Positions 24,601-32,998 of a stretch of DNA of 64,000 nt are shown piece after piece. How positions within the stretch are numbered: position 1 is the first letter of the stretch; every line of letters starts with the position of its first letter. The stretch lies in the NCBI RefSeq assembly GCF_000724625.1, contig NZ_CP007139.1, positions 558,001 to 622,000 on the forward strand, written 5' to 3'. Origin of the DNA: Fimbriimonas ginsengisoli Gsoil 348 (GTDB taxonomy: Bacteria; Armatimonadota; Fimbriimonadia; Fimbriimonadales; Fimbriimonadaceae). A program made the translations under genes and the position numbers. The notes under the pieces are model-generated. The model saw only the letters and a list, made by a program, of their open reading frames with translations. It ran no database searches and was not told the origin of the DNA.

Positions 24601-25045
24601 GTTTTGACCTGCGCGAGTTATATCAAGAGGTCATCCTCGACCACAATCGTCACCCGCGAAACCGCGGGGCGCTCCTTGATGCCGACCGCTCGGCCGAAGG
24701 TCACAACCCGCTTTGCGGCGACAACGTGACCGTGTACTTGACAATGGACGGTGACGTAGTTTCCGGTGTCTCGTTCGACGGCCAAGGTTGCGCCATCTCT
24801 ACAGCCAGCGCCTCTCTCATGACCGAAGCCGTAAAAGGCAAGACTCTGGCCGAGGCCGAGAGCATCTTCCGCGAATTCCAGTCGATGGTCACCGAGACCG
24901 GCGAGGCCACCCCCACCCCGATTTAGGCGACCTGGAAGTCCTCGCCGGCGTCCGCGAGTACCCGGTCCGCATCAAGTGCGCCACCCTCCCCTGGCACACG
25001 CTCCACGCCGCGATGAAAGGCGGCGGCGAGGTGAGCACAGAGTGA
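24597..25045 (+). CDS. sufU: SufU sulfur-transfer protein, frameshifted near codon 105
   Basis: The first frame (24597-24926, 109 aa) has the SufU zinc/sulfur cysteines in NPLCGDNVTVYL and GQGCAISTAS but then stops after ATPTPI. The family's C-terminal end continues in the -1 frame from about 24920: DLGDLEVLAGVREYPVRIKC, followed by ATLPWHTL, ending at TGA 25045. The third cysteine (RIKC) and the final helix therefore lie beyond the frameshift. The break falls in or near the C-rich run at 24909-24919. Either a base was lost in the genome or assembly, or the gene is damaged. SufU accepts sulfur from SufS by zinc-ligand exchange. Confidence 0.88.
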
Positions 25046-25917
25046 CGCGAAGGCAGATGTTCGCTTTGCAGGTTGTGATCCACACCTTGCCAACGGCGTT
25101 GGTGGGGCACGTTTTGTACCGAATGACGACCTACGGGTACCCAACTCCGAAGGGAATCTTTCTGCTCTACCTGTTTTCCTCGTTCGTCTCTTGGACCCTC
25201 GTGGGTACGTTCTCGACGCGGATTTTGAGAGGTTGTCACGGCGCGGGAGCCGTTTGCGCCCTGGCGATCCCCTTCTTCGCGGCGTTCTTGTGGCAGTGCG
25301 AGCAAAACGGCATCCACACTTCTGCAATCGGTCTGCTCGCTCCAGCCGGCCTTGCACTGATGTTTGCCGCCATTCCAGCCCTGATCGTTCAAAGCATCAT
25401 CGCCCCCTATCTTGTCGACTCACTCTATTTGCGTCGACGCCTAGGTGTGCGTGACATTCGCGAGCAAGATCCATCTGCGATTGACCCTGAGCCGCTGGGC
25501 TTGCTAATCCTATGTCACGCAGTGCCAACGATCGCCATAACGTACGGGAACGGCTTTTTTGAGTCGGCCAATAACGGGCGCGAATTTCTCGTCGTCATGC
25601 TTGTCACGTTCTTGTCCTCCGCGCTTTGGGTGACGACACTGCGCAAATACCTGTGGGATATAAACCTCCAGACACGGTTAATCGCAGGCGGAATGTGCGG
25701 ACAACTTGTGCCGGCTTTCGCGATCGCTGCTTACTGGTCGTTGCATTTCGGCGCCGATTCCTCCAGCGCCGTGCACGCCGCTGTGCTTAATGCCTCCTCT
25801 ACAGCGTTAGTGACGATTCCAATTCAAGCCCTCATCAGCGTCTGGGCCGGCCGTAATAGAAGGGCCTTCTCGTTTCAGTGCGCCCAAGCGCCCAACGCCC
25901 TAAAGCCGAACGCCTGA
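25042..25917 (+). CDS. multi-pass membrane protein of unknown function in the suf operon
   Basis: About 291 residues from GTG 25042, which overlaps the sufU stop as GTGA; ATG 25057 also fits. Six or more hydrophobic segments are visible, for example GIFLLYLFSSFVSWTLVG, IGLLAPAGLALMFAAIPAL and EFLVVMLVTFLSSALWV. I do not recognise a family. The bases look less GC-biased at third positions than in neighbouring genes, so it may be a later insertion into the operon. The C-terminal tail (QAPNALKPNA) is encoded by DNA resembling the CGCCCAA repeat. Confidence 0.7.
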   Translation: MTRRQMFALQVVIHTLPTALVGHVLYRMTTYGYPTPKGIFLLYLFSSFVSWTLVGTFSTRILRGCHGAGAVCALAIPFFAAFLWQCEQNGIHTSAIGLLAPAGLALMFAAIPALIVQSIIAPYLVDSLYLRRRLGVRDIREQDPSAIDPEPLGLLILCHAVPTIAITYGNGFFESANNGREFLVVMLVTFLSSALWVTTLRKYLWDINLQTRLIAGGMCGQLVPAFAIAAYWSLHFGADSSSAVHAAVLNASSTALVTIPIQALISVWAGRNRRAFSFQCAQAPNALKPNA

Positions 25918-25923
25918 CCCCTC

Positions 25924-26280
25924 ATGCCTGAACGAATCGAAACTCCACCCGCCGAACCGCTGAATCCGATCCAGCGGTCGCTCTTCGCGAACGAAGTCGC
26001 GGAGCAGATCCGGACCGTTTACGACCCGGAAATCCCAGTTAACGTGTATGATTTAGGTCTGATCTACGACATTCAGGTCGATGAGGCGAAGAACGTTCAT
26101 ATCGTAATGACCCTTACCTCGCCTGCCTGTCCCGTCGCGGGAACCCTTCCCGGCGAGGTAGAGGGTGCCGCAAGGCAGACTCCCGGCGTAGGAAAGGTAT
26201 CGGTGGAACTCACATGGGACCCGCCGTTCACGATCGACCGAATGCCGGAAGATATCCGAATGATGTTGGGACTAGATTGA
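25924..26280 (+). CDS. sufT: SufT-like Fe-S assembly factor (MIP18/DUF59 family)
   Basis: 118 residues. The DUF59 signature is present: YDPEIPVNVYDLGLIYDIQV, then MTLTSPACPVAGTLPGEV with the conserved reactive cysteine, and VELTWDPPFTIDRM. MIP18-family proteins help deliver or mature [4Fe-4S] clusters. Its place between sufU and the Rrf2/A-type carrier genes supports the SufT assignment. The N-terminal 20 residues are Pro-rich. It starts 6 bp after the membrane protein's stop. Confidence 0.93.
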   Translation: MPERIETPPAEPLNPIQRSLFANEVAEQIRTVYDPEIPVNVYDLGLIYDIQVDEAKNVHIVMTLTSPACPVAGTLPGEVEGAARQTPGVGKVSVELTWDPPFTIDRMPEDIRMMLGLD

Positions 26281-26290
26281 TGAGGGCTGC

Positions 26291-26764
26291 TTGAAGTTTT
26301 CCGCCCAGGAAGAATACGGGCTCCGATGTCTCCTGCAGATCGCGCGGCTGATGCCGGGCGACAGCATGACCATTCCTCAGATCAGCGAGGTCGAGGCGCT
26401 TAGCCAGACCCACGTCGCCAAGCTCCTAATGATCCTCCGCAAAGAAGGTTTTGTCCGCGCTACCCGAGGCCAGCTTGGGGGGTACACATTGGCTCGGGCC
26501 CCCGAGGAGATCCCCGTTGGCGCGGTGCTCGCCGCGCTCGGTGGAAAGCTTTACGACGACGATTTCTGCAACCGCCATGCCGGTCAGAACGCCCTTTGCA
26601 CGCACGCGATCGACTGTTCGGTCCGGTCTCTTTGGCAAGTCATCCAAGGCGCGGTCGACCAAGTCGTGGACCGGATCACCCTCGCCGACCTCCTCGCGTC
26701 GGAAACCCCCAAGCCGGTCTCCAACGTCACCCTCTTCGCGGTCCCTCAAAGGGCAACCCGATAG
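26291..26764 (+). CDS. Rrf2 family transcriptional regulator (IscR-like)
   Basis: 157 residues from a TTG start (KFSAQEEYGLRCLLQIARL). The winged helix includes SQTHVAKLLMILRKEGFV and RATRGQLGGYTLAR, the Rrf2 pattern. Three cysteines, DDFCNRHAGQNALCTHAIDC (spaced x9 then x5), match the cluster-binding region of IscR-like proteins. It is therefore probably a [2Fe-2S]-sensing repressor or switch for the SUF operon. Having both this and the ArsR-type gene in one operon implies two layers of control. The rare TTG start would keep its level low. Confidence 0.9.
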   Translation: MKFSAQEEYGLRCLLQIARLMPGDSMTIPQISEVEALSQTHVAKLLMILRKEGFVRATRGQLGGYTLARAPEEIPVGAVLAALGGKLYDDDFCNRHAGQNALCTHAIDCSVRSLWQVIQGAVDQVVDRITLADLLASETPKPVSNVTLFAVPQRATR

Positions 26765-26768
26765 ATTT

Positions 26769-27122
26769 ATGGAAGAAACTTTCCCGGTCACCCTCACTCC
26801 CGCCGCTCTCGCCCAAATCCGCCGGCTGCTCGCCAAAGATGGCCGGCCCGACGTGTTCCTGCGGCTGGGAGTCAAAGGTGGCGGCTGCAGCGGCTTCGAG
26901 TACGTGACGAAGCTGGACACCGTGCGTCGCCCGATCGACCTCTACTTGGAGATCGATGGTCTGACCATCGCCTGCGATAAAAAATCGGCCGTTTACCTAA
27001 ACGGCAGCACCTTCGACTACACCGGCAACCTGATCGGCGGCGGCTTCAAGTTCGAAAACCCAAACGTCTCCCGAAGCTGCGGCTGCGGGACCAGCTTTAC
27101 GCCGAAGGTCACCGCCGGCTAG
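26769..27122 (+). CDS. A-type Fe-S carrier (HesB/IscA/SufA/ErpA family)
   Basis: 117 residues from ATG 26769, starting MEETFPVTLTPAALAQIRRL 4 bp after the Rrf2 stop. The three cluster ligands are present: GVKGGGCSGFEY (first Cys) and NPNVSRSCGCGTSF (Cys-Gly-Cys). Members carry [2Fe-2S] or [4Fe-4S] clusters from the scaffold to apo-proteins. Here it closes the SUF operon; a composite hairpin repeat follows and may mark the transcript end. Subtype (SufA vs ErpA) cannot be set from sequence. Confidence 0.94.
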   Translation: MEETFPVTLTPAALAQIRRLLAKDGRPDVFLRLGVKGGGCSGFEYVTKLDTVRRPIDLYLEIDGLTIACDKKSAVYLNGSTFDYTGNLIGGGFKFENPNVSRSCGCGTSFTPKVTAG

Positions 27123-27128
27123 CTCCTA

Positions 27129-27232
27129 CGTGGCACGGGCTCCGGCCCGTGTGTATCATGCCCTTCCAGGGCATGTGAATGGGCCTAGGGCTGGAAGCCC
27201 TAGGGACCCACTGGCAAGATGCCAGTGCCACG
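27129..27232. repeat. composite of TCC/GGA-loop hairpins between convergent genes
   Basis: Begins CGTGGCAC and ends GTGCCACG. Internal hairpins: CACGGGC-TCC-GGCCCGTG (7-bp stem, one unpaired base), CATGCCCT-TCC-AGGGCATG, TAGGGCT-GGA-AGCCCTA and ACTGGCA-AGA-TGCCAGT. Compared with 4697-4856 the stems differ, but paired changes keep them complementary. It fills the space between the A-type carrier (+) and CsaA (-) and ends next to the CsaA stop codon. Confidence 0.8.
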
Positions 27233-27233
27233 C

Positions 27234-27599
27234 TTAATACATCCTCGACCCGTTCGGCACCGGCTCGCCCGGCTGCGCGAGGACGACCTCGCCGGGCGCG
27301 CGGTCAAAGCCGCAAACCAGGCATTCGGAAAGAAACGGCCCGATTTGCTTATGCGGGAAATTCACCACCGCGATCACCTGCTTCCCCACCAGCTCTTCCA
27401 ACGCGTACACCTTCGTAATCTGGACGCTGGAACGCTTAATTCCGAGCTCGCCGAAGTCGATCGTCAGCTTGTACGCCGGCTTCCGTGCTTCCGGAAAAGC
27501 GTCGGCGGCGACGATCGTGCCGATCCGGAGATCGACTTTGGCGAAGTCTTCGTACGAGATCACGACCGATCTTAGACGGCGGGGTGGAAGAATCTCCAA
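27234..27599 (-). CDS. csaA: CsaA-like tRNA-binding domain protein
   Basis: 121 residues from ATG 27599; a GTG at about 27566 would begin at VISYEDFAKVDLRIGTI and match the family's usual 110 residues better. The OB fold is shown by KVDLRIGTIVAADAFPEARK and LVGKQVIAVVNFPHKQIGPF, ending with the CsaA-type CLVCGFD and a short tail. CsaA is a dimeric export chaperone or tRNA-binding protein in Bacillus; its role here is inferred from family only. It converges with the SUF operon. Confidence 0.88.
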   Translation of the reverse strand: MEILPPRRLRSVVISYEDFAKVDLRIGTIVAADAFPEARKPAYKLTIDFGELGIKRSSVQITKVYALEELVGKQVIAVVNFPHKQIGPFLSECLVCGFDRAPGEVVLAQPGEPVPNGSRMY

Positions 27600-27707
27600 C
27601 CCTTAAAGCGAATTATCGCGATATTCTGGAACCCGAGGGCAGATGAAACTGTAGTTAGCCTTCAAACCAATTCGCGTAGCGCTTACGTCCAAAGGATGTC
27701 GCCTGCC

Positions 27708-29648
27708 ATGAGTCTAAAGTCCCGCCTTACCGTCCTCGCCGCCCTCGCTCTCTCCGCGACCGCGGCATTTGGTGCGGATCCCCTCAGCATCAGCGTGACC
27801 CCCGCGCTGGAAGGGTTCTCGCCTTCCGCCGGAACCGTCCCTGTTGCGGTGAATCTGCGGAACGACGGGCCGAACGCCCGGGGCGTTCTGCGCGTTTCCG
27901 GAGGCGCCGGGTTCCAAATGGACTACCCGATCGAGCTCCCACGAGGTTCCGTTAAGCGGCTCATCACCTATCCGACTATGGAATACGGCAGCGTCCGATT
28001 CTTATTGGATACGGACCAGGGACGACAGCTAAAGGAATACAACCCAGGCGGTTACGGGAACGAAGGGGGGCGAGCGGCGGTGATGATCTCCGACACCCCG
28101 GGCGAGCTATCGTTCATCAAGGGTGAGGACAAGAGCAGCGTCCCCGCCCCGGTGACTCCGTACGGGGGAAACAATCAAAACTCCATTCAAGACGCCTACA
28201 CCGTTCCTGGGCTGGCTCCTAACCGGCCGGTAGGGTACGCGAACGTCGCCACCGTCTTTCTCGGGTCAGGATCGGAACGGCTGAACGACGAACAGGTCCA
28301 GGCGCTGAAGCTCTACGCACTTGCCGGCGGAACCCTGGTCTTCGTAGGGGGCGCTTCTTCCCCGATCTTGGGAGATGCGCGATGGCGCGATATTCTGCCG
28401 GCGCGGGAGTTCCGGGTTGTCACCCTCAACGATTCCAACGCTTTGGCCAGCCTGGGTGGCGAGGCGGCTCCCCCGGTCAGCGTCACGACCGGAGTGCCGA
28501 CGCCGGGCGCGATCGTTCGGTGGGAAGGCGGAACTCTGCTTACGGCCGAGCGCGGACTTGGGATCGGAAAGGTCATCTATCTCGCCTTCAACCCGTTCGA
28601 ACCGCCCCTCAACCGATGGGATGGACGACGATCCGCGGTGACGAAATCGGTCCGCGTCCTCGACTCGCTTCGCGCCTCGGCTTTCCTACAGCAGTACGGC
28701 GGGCAAAACGGAAATCGGAGCGGTGTGTACGGCGGGTCCACGGCGTATGTCTCGGCCACGATGCTCCCTTCGTCCGGCCACGTGACGATGCCAGCGCAAG
28801 ACCCGTTCAGCACCAAGCTTCCCCCGGCGGAAAAGGTCTTCACCCTCCTCGGCGCTTACTTCGTGGTCGTCGTCCCGCTGAACTTCCTGATCCTAAAGAA
28901 GCTAAAGCGAGGTGAGCTTGCCTGGTTTACCGCGCCACTCATCTCTCTCGGCTTCGCCGGAGCGTTCTTCGCCTCCGCGCAGGATCTCTATTCCGCCCGC
29001 ATGTCCAGCGCGTCTCAGGGGATTCTCATCGCCCAACAGGGAATGGAAGAGGGCCTGTTCGTAGGCGCGAGCCAGATGTTCGTTCCGAGAAGCGGCACTT
29101 ACGACTTAAAGCTAAACGGCGTCGACAGCCTCGGAATCCTGAATACAAACCAGCCCTATTACGGATACGGCGGTCGGCAAGAGCACGACTCGGAGTTCGA
29201 CCCCGTCGACGTGGGCCAGATTATCGTTCCTCGCATGCAGGCGAATAATCTCTCCTTCCGCGAGATCGACTACCGGCAGCGAGTCCCCGTGGGGCGCTGG
29301 TTCTCTCTCGAGACGAAGCGAAGCGGCTCGAACTTGACTTGTGTGGTTCGAAACACCGGTACGTACCGTCTGGAGAACGCTGCGATCCAGGTTGCAGACC
29401 AGGAAACGGAGGTCGGCACGATCGAACCGGGCCAGACCCGCGAAATTAAGGTGAGAATCGCCGACGTTCCGCCGGTCGCCTCGACGGATAACTATTCTCT
29501 TCCGCAGTTCCTCACTCGAAACCGCGGCACCGCCCTCATCGGATCGATCCGCGGCTTCCGCCCCGGACCACAATTGGGTGAAGAAGTCGCCGGCCGCACT
29601 TCTGTTCGGCTTGCTTTGATAGCAAAGGAGGCGTTGGGACCTCGATGA
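27708..29648 (+). CDS. secreted/membrane protein heading the ABC-MoxR-vWA gene set
   Basis: About 646 residues from ATG 27708 (ATG 27696 overlaps the AAAGGA ribosome-binding site and is less likely). Sec signal: KSRLTVLAALALSATAAFGA. An Ig-like region follows, then a Rossmann-like glutamine-amidotransferase-type segment (YALAGGTLVFVGGASSPILG). Near residue 380-430 are two membrane helices (LLGAYFVVVVPLNFLIL; APLISLGFAGAFFAS), then a periplasmic beta-rich domain. Similar proteins accompany ABC-2 exporters (GldG-like). It overlaps the next gene by 4 bp (ATGA). Function unknown; probably an accessory subunit of the exporter. Confidence 0.78.
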   Translation: MSLKSRLTVLAALALSATAAFGADPLSISVTPALEGFSPSAGTVPVAVNLRNDGPNARGVLRVSGGAGFQMDYPIELPRGSVKRLITYPTMEYGSVRFLLDTDQGRQLKEYNPGGYGNEGGRAAVMISDTPGELSFIKGEDKSSVPAPVTPYGGNNQNSIQDAYTVPGLAPNRPVGYANVATVFLGSGSERLNDEQVQALKLYALAGGTLVFVGGASSPILGDARWRDILPAREFRVVTLNDSNALASLGGEAAPPVSVTTGVPTPGAIVRWEGGTLLTAERGLGIGKVIYLAFNPFEPPLNRWDGRRSAVTKSVRVLDSLRASAFLQQYGGQNGNRSGVYGGSTAYVSATMLPSSGHVTMPAQDPFSTKLPPAEKVFTLLGAYFVVVVPLNFLILKKLKRGELAWFTAPLISLGFAGAFFASAQDLYSARMSSASQGILIAQQGMEEGLFVGASQMFVPRSGTYDLKLNGVDSLGILNTNQPYYGYGGRQEHDSEFDPVDVGQIIVPRMQANNLSFREIDYRQRVPVGRWFSLETKRSGSNLTCVVRNTGTYRLENAAIQVADQETEVGTIEPGQTREIKVRIADVPPVASTDNYSLPQFLTRNRGTALIGSIRGFRPGPQLGEEVAGRTSVRLALIAKEALGPR

Positions 29649-30499
29649 ATCGCAACACTTGGGAACAGCTAGTCGTTCACAACCCGATGCTGATCGAGAT
29701 CCAGCGATTTCGCCGTCGGTATCTCTCGTTCGGCGGAAGCAATACGCTGAACAGTGCCGTCCTCGGCCTTGGGTTGGTTTGCTACGCGGGGTTGGTCTTA
29801 ATGGTAATGAACGGCCAAGGGGACATCTCGCCGCTGTGGATCATCATGCTCCAGACCGGCCTCTACACCCTGTTCGCACCAGGCATGCTTCATGGAGCGA
29901 TAGCAGGCGAGCGGGAACGGCGAAGTTGGGACTTGCTCCTAGTGGCGCCGATCACTAAAGCGCAAATCGTCGTCGGCAAATTCATCGGCGCGCTTGCCGC
30001 GCTCGCGGCGGCGACGGCGATGTTTCTCTTCCCCGTAGCAATCGCCGCCGTCACGTACCGAAGAACGAACTGGCACGACTTGCTCCTTTGCGAATTGCTC
30101 TCGATCAGCTTCGCCATTGCGGTTTGCTCGATGACCCTGCTAATTAGCGCGCGAGTGAAGCGTCCGTTCATGGCGCTCGGAGCTAGCCTCGGGGCGCTCG
30201 GCGTCGTGCTGGTCGTGGCTCCCATCCTGCTGGCGGTCGTTTTCTCCACCAGTGGAATGCGCGACGTCGACCTCCTGTATTTCCTTCACCCGTTCTATGC
30301 CCTCGGACAGATCTCCGTTCTCAGCGAGGGGAGCAGCTACGGTCGATCGGGAGGAATGGTCTCTCCCGTCTTCTGGGGCTGGCCACAAATTCTCGTCTAC
30401 CTTGGCTTGTCGGCGGTGATGATCGCTTGGGCATCCAACACGCTGAACTTCGCCGAAAACGAAGTCAAGTTCATCCCTAAGGGCCATCGCGATGCTTGA
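29645..30499 (+). CDS. ABC-2 type transporter permease
   Basis: 284 residues with six hydrophobic segments. The ABC-2 pattern LHGAIAGERERRSWDLLLVAP followed by ITKAQIVVGKFIG is the coupling region after the second helix. It starts at ATGA inside the previous stop and overlaps the ATPase gene by 8 bp. With the ATPase at 30492 and the permease at 31421 it would form an exporter, related in style to GldF or copper-type NosY permeases. Cargo unknown. Confidence 0.88.
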   Translation: MNRNTWEQLVVHNPMLIEIQRFRRRYLSFGGSNTLNSAVLGLGLVCYAGLVLMVMNGQGDISPLWIIMLQTGLYTLFAPGMLHGAIAGERERRSWDLLLVAPITKAQIVVGKFIGALAALAAATAMFLFPVAIAAVTYRRTNWHDLLLCELLSISFAIAVCSMTLLISARVKRPFMALGASLGALGVVLVVAPILLAVVFSTSGMRDVDLLYFLHPFYALGQISVLSEGSSYGRSGGMVSPVFWGWPQILVYLGLSAVMIAWASNTLNFAENEVKFIPKGHRDA

Positions 30500-31421
30500 A
30501 GTAAAGAACCTAAGAAAAGAATACGCGGGCCTTACCGCCGTCAAAGGGGTCTCGTTCAACCTTCAACCGGGAGACATTTTCGGTTTCATCGGTTCTAACG
30601 GAGCAGGAAAGACCACGACGATCCGGATGATCTCGACCCTCCTGGAGCCGACGTCCGGAACCGCAATCCTGAACGGGGCCGACATTCGTAAAGACCCCAT
30701 GGAGGTTCGTCGAATGCTCGGCTATATGCCCGACTTCTTCGGCCTTTACGACGACGTCAAAGTCTGGGAATATCTCGACTTCTTCGCGGCAATCTACCAG
30801 GTTCCCACGCGCCAGCGGAGCGAGGTCATCGACAACGTGCTCGAGCTGACCGACCTCACGGTCAAGAAGGACGCGTTCGTCCAGTCGCTCTCCCGCGGTA
30901 TGCAGCAGCGCCTCTGTCTGGCGCGGTGCCTGGTCCACGACCCGATGCTGCTTCTGCTGGACGAGCCGGCCTCCGGACTCGACCCGCGCGCCCGCGCCGA
31001 GCTGAAAGAGCTGATCGCCGAATTGGGGCGCATGGGCAAGATCGTCATCGTCTCCTCCCACATCCTTCCGGAACTGGCCGACTTCTGCAACACCGTCGGC
31101 ATCATCGAGCGAGGCGAGCTCCTCGCGTTCGGTCCGGTCGAAAGCATCGTTCAGGCGATGCAGCCGAACCGAACGCTCGAGGCACGATTCTTGCGAGACG
31201 CGGGCGAGGCCGCGCGGATCATCCGAGACATGGAAAACGTCCTTTCCGCCGAGGCGACTGGCGACGGCGAGGTTCGGATCGACTACGGCGGCGACCACGA
31301 GGCGCAAGCCGATCTGCTTGCCGAGTTGGTCCGCCGCGGCTTCCGAGTCGTCGGATTCCGCGAAGACCAAGCCGACCTGGAAGATGTCTTCTTGAAACTT
31401 ACGACGGGAGCGGTGAACTGA
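30492..31421 (+). CDS. ABC transporter ATPase
   Basis: 309 residues. Walker A GSNGAGKTTT, signature LSRGMQQRLCLAR, Walker B LLLLDEPASGLD and switch VSSHILPEL are intact. The C-terminal 80 residues form the regulatory tail usual for ABC-2 exporters (FREDQADLEDVFLKLT). It energises the permeases at 29645 and 31421, with which it overlaps: 8 bp at its start and 1 bp (TGATG) at its end, indicating tight coupling. Confidence 0.95.
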   Translation: MLEVKNLRKEYAGLTAVKGVSFNLQPGDIFGFIGSNGAGKTTTIRMISTLLEPTSGTAILNGADIRKDPMEVRRMLGYMPDFFGLYDDVKVWEYLDFFAAIYQVPTRQRSEVIDNVLELTDLTVKKDAFVQSLSRGMQQRLCLARCLVHDPMLLLLDEPASGLDPRARAELKELIAELGRMGKIVIVSSHILPELADFCNTVGIIERGELLAFGPVESIVQAMQPNRTLEARFLRDAGEAARIIRDMENVLSAEATGDGEVRIDYGGDHEAQADLLAELVRRGFRVVGFREDQADLEDVFLKLTTGAVN

Positions 31422-32998
31422 TGGCTATCAACGCGAGCGGCTGGCTTCGGGAAACCAAGGCGGTTTATTTCGATAACGCCACCTCGGTGCGCGATTACCG
31501 GGTACAGCTTCGCGGCAACCGGTCGGTCATCCTATTCGGCGTCTACCTCGTCATTCTGATCGGTGTCGGGATGGTGATCTACGGCCAAACCGCGGGCGTC
31601 GGAGAGATCGAGGTCGTCGAGGCGCAGCGCAAGCTGAAGGATTTCTACGGAATCATCATGGCGCTGCTCGGTGGGCTGGTCTCGCTGATCGCCCCCGCCC
31701 TCACCGCCACCACCGTTGTCGCCGAACGACAGCGACGTTCGCTCGACCTTATTTTCTCCGCTCCGGTTTCGCCGAAATACTTCCTTGTCGGCAAAATGAT
31801 GAGCACCTACCGGTACACCTGGATGCTGCTCATCCTTTCCCTGCCGGTCACTGCGGCGTGCGTCGTCCTGGGCGGCGCATCGTGGGGAGACGTTCTCACC
31901 GCATATCTGCTGCTCTCCGTGCAAGGGTTCATGCTTACCGCGATCGCGCTGCTGCTGTCGACCGTGAGTTCTAAGCCGGTTAGCGCGGTGCTGTGGAGTT
32001 ACATCGCGGCGGCCGCTTACCTAATGCTCACCGCGTCCGCGAGTTCGATGGTCGTCGCTCGAGGCTTTATGTCCGGGGGCGCCGGGTCGCGAGAAGCTCC
32101 CTTTTTCAGTTCGCTCAACCCGTTCCTCGTGCAGATGACGTCGGACACGTACACCTCCGTCGGCTCCTATCACGTGCCGAACTGGTTCTTTACCATCTGC
32201 ATCGCGGCACTGGTCAGTAAGATCTGCCTGCTCTCGGCCGGCGCAATTCTAAGCCCGCGTCCGCAGGAAGAGATACGTAGCCTGCGGCTCCATGCGCTGG
32301 TTTACATGGGAGCGTTCCTGCTCTACCTCACTTGGTCGCAAGCACCGACCAGCGGCATCGGGAACCCCACGAAATACGCAGGTCCTTTCCTGTTCTGGGC
32401 GCTCAGCCCCATGTTTCTCTTCATGCCGTTCCTCTCCTGTTTCGGGGTCGATACGGAGCGGCGCTTCTGGCCGAACGGAGCGTTTAAGCTTCGGCACACC
32501 CTCGACGGCACCCCTAGCGGCGGCTTACCATACGTCTACCTGTTCATCCTCGGCTGCGCCGCCATGATCGGGGCGGGCTTTTGGTTCGGAATCCACAAAC
32601 TGCCCGGTGTGGAGTTCGGCTACTGGCTCCTGTACATCGCCGGTTTCTGGTCTCTCTTCTGGGCAGTTGGACGGTATGCGTCGGCGACCTTCGTCGGGCT
32701 TCGCTCGGCGCGAGCGCTTCAGTTCGCCGCCTTCGTTTTTCTGGTCCTGCTCCCGGTACCCTTCTTCAATTCGCTTACAAGTCACTCGTTGGCGTCCACG
32801 GAATCGTCGATTTGGGATCTATACGTGCTTCGCCCGCTCTTTTTCGGGATCGACCCGACGGCCGACAATTTGGCACTTATTTGGGGTTTGGTTCTCATGA
32901 CGACCGCGGGTGTGGTCGGCTACGCGGCAGAAAGGAAGACTCAGCGTAAGATGGAGCTTCTGAGGCATCGATATGACGGAGATTTCAAAGCGGCTTAG
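31421..32998 (+). CDS. ABC-2 type permease, large
   Basis: 525 residues from ATG 31421, chosen because it couples to the ATPase stop in TGATG and because upstream sequence in this frame is a shadow of the ATPase. About 12 hydrophobic helices are present. The ABC-2 coupling region is TATTVVAERQRRSLDLIFSA and PVSPKYFLVGKMMSTYRY. Length is about twice that of the first permease, so it may carry extra helices for cargo or partner binding. It overlaps the following coiled-coil gene by 26 bp. Confidence 0.88.
   Translation: MAINASGWLRETKAVYFDNATSVRDYRVQLRGNRSVILFGVYLVILIGVGMVIYGQTAGVGEIEVVEAQRKLKDFYGIIMALLGGLVSLIAPALTATTVVAERQRRSLDLIFSAPVSPKYFLVGKMMSTYRYTWMLLILSLPVTAACVVLGGASWGDVLTAYLLLSVQGFMLTAIALLLSTVSSKPVSAVLWSYIAAAAYLMLTASASSMVVARGFMSGGAGSREAPFFSSLNPFLVQMTSDTYTSVGSYHVPNWFFTICIAALVSKICLLSAGAILSPRPQEEIRSLRLHALVYMGAFLLYLTWSQAPTSGIGNPTKYAGPFLFWALSPMFLFMPFLSCFGVDTERRFWPNGAFKLRHTLDGTPSGGLPYVYLFILGCAAMIGAGFWFGIHKLPGVEFGYWLLYIAGFWSLFWAVGRYASATFVGLRSARALQFAAFVFLVLLPVPFFNSLTSHSLASTESSIWDLYVLRPLFFGIDPTADNLALIWGLVLMTTAGVVGYAAERKTQRKMELLRHRYDGDFKAA

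Noticed and set aside
24905-24926. A programmed -1 frameshift site in sufU
   Set aside because: No X XXY YYZ slippery heptamer in the zero frame and no obvious downstream pseudoknot; a base deletion or sequencing error is simpler.
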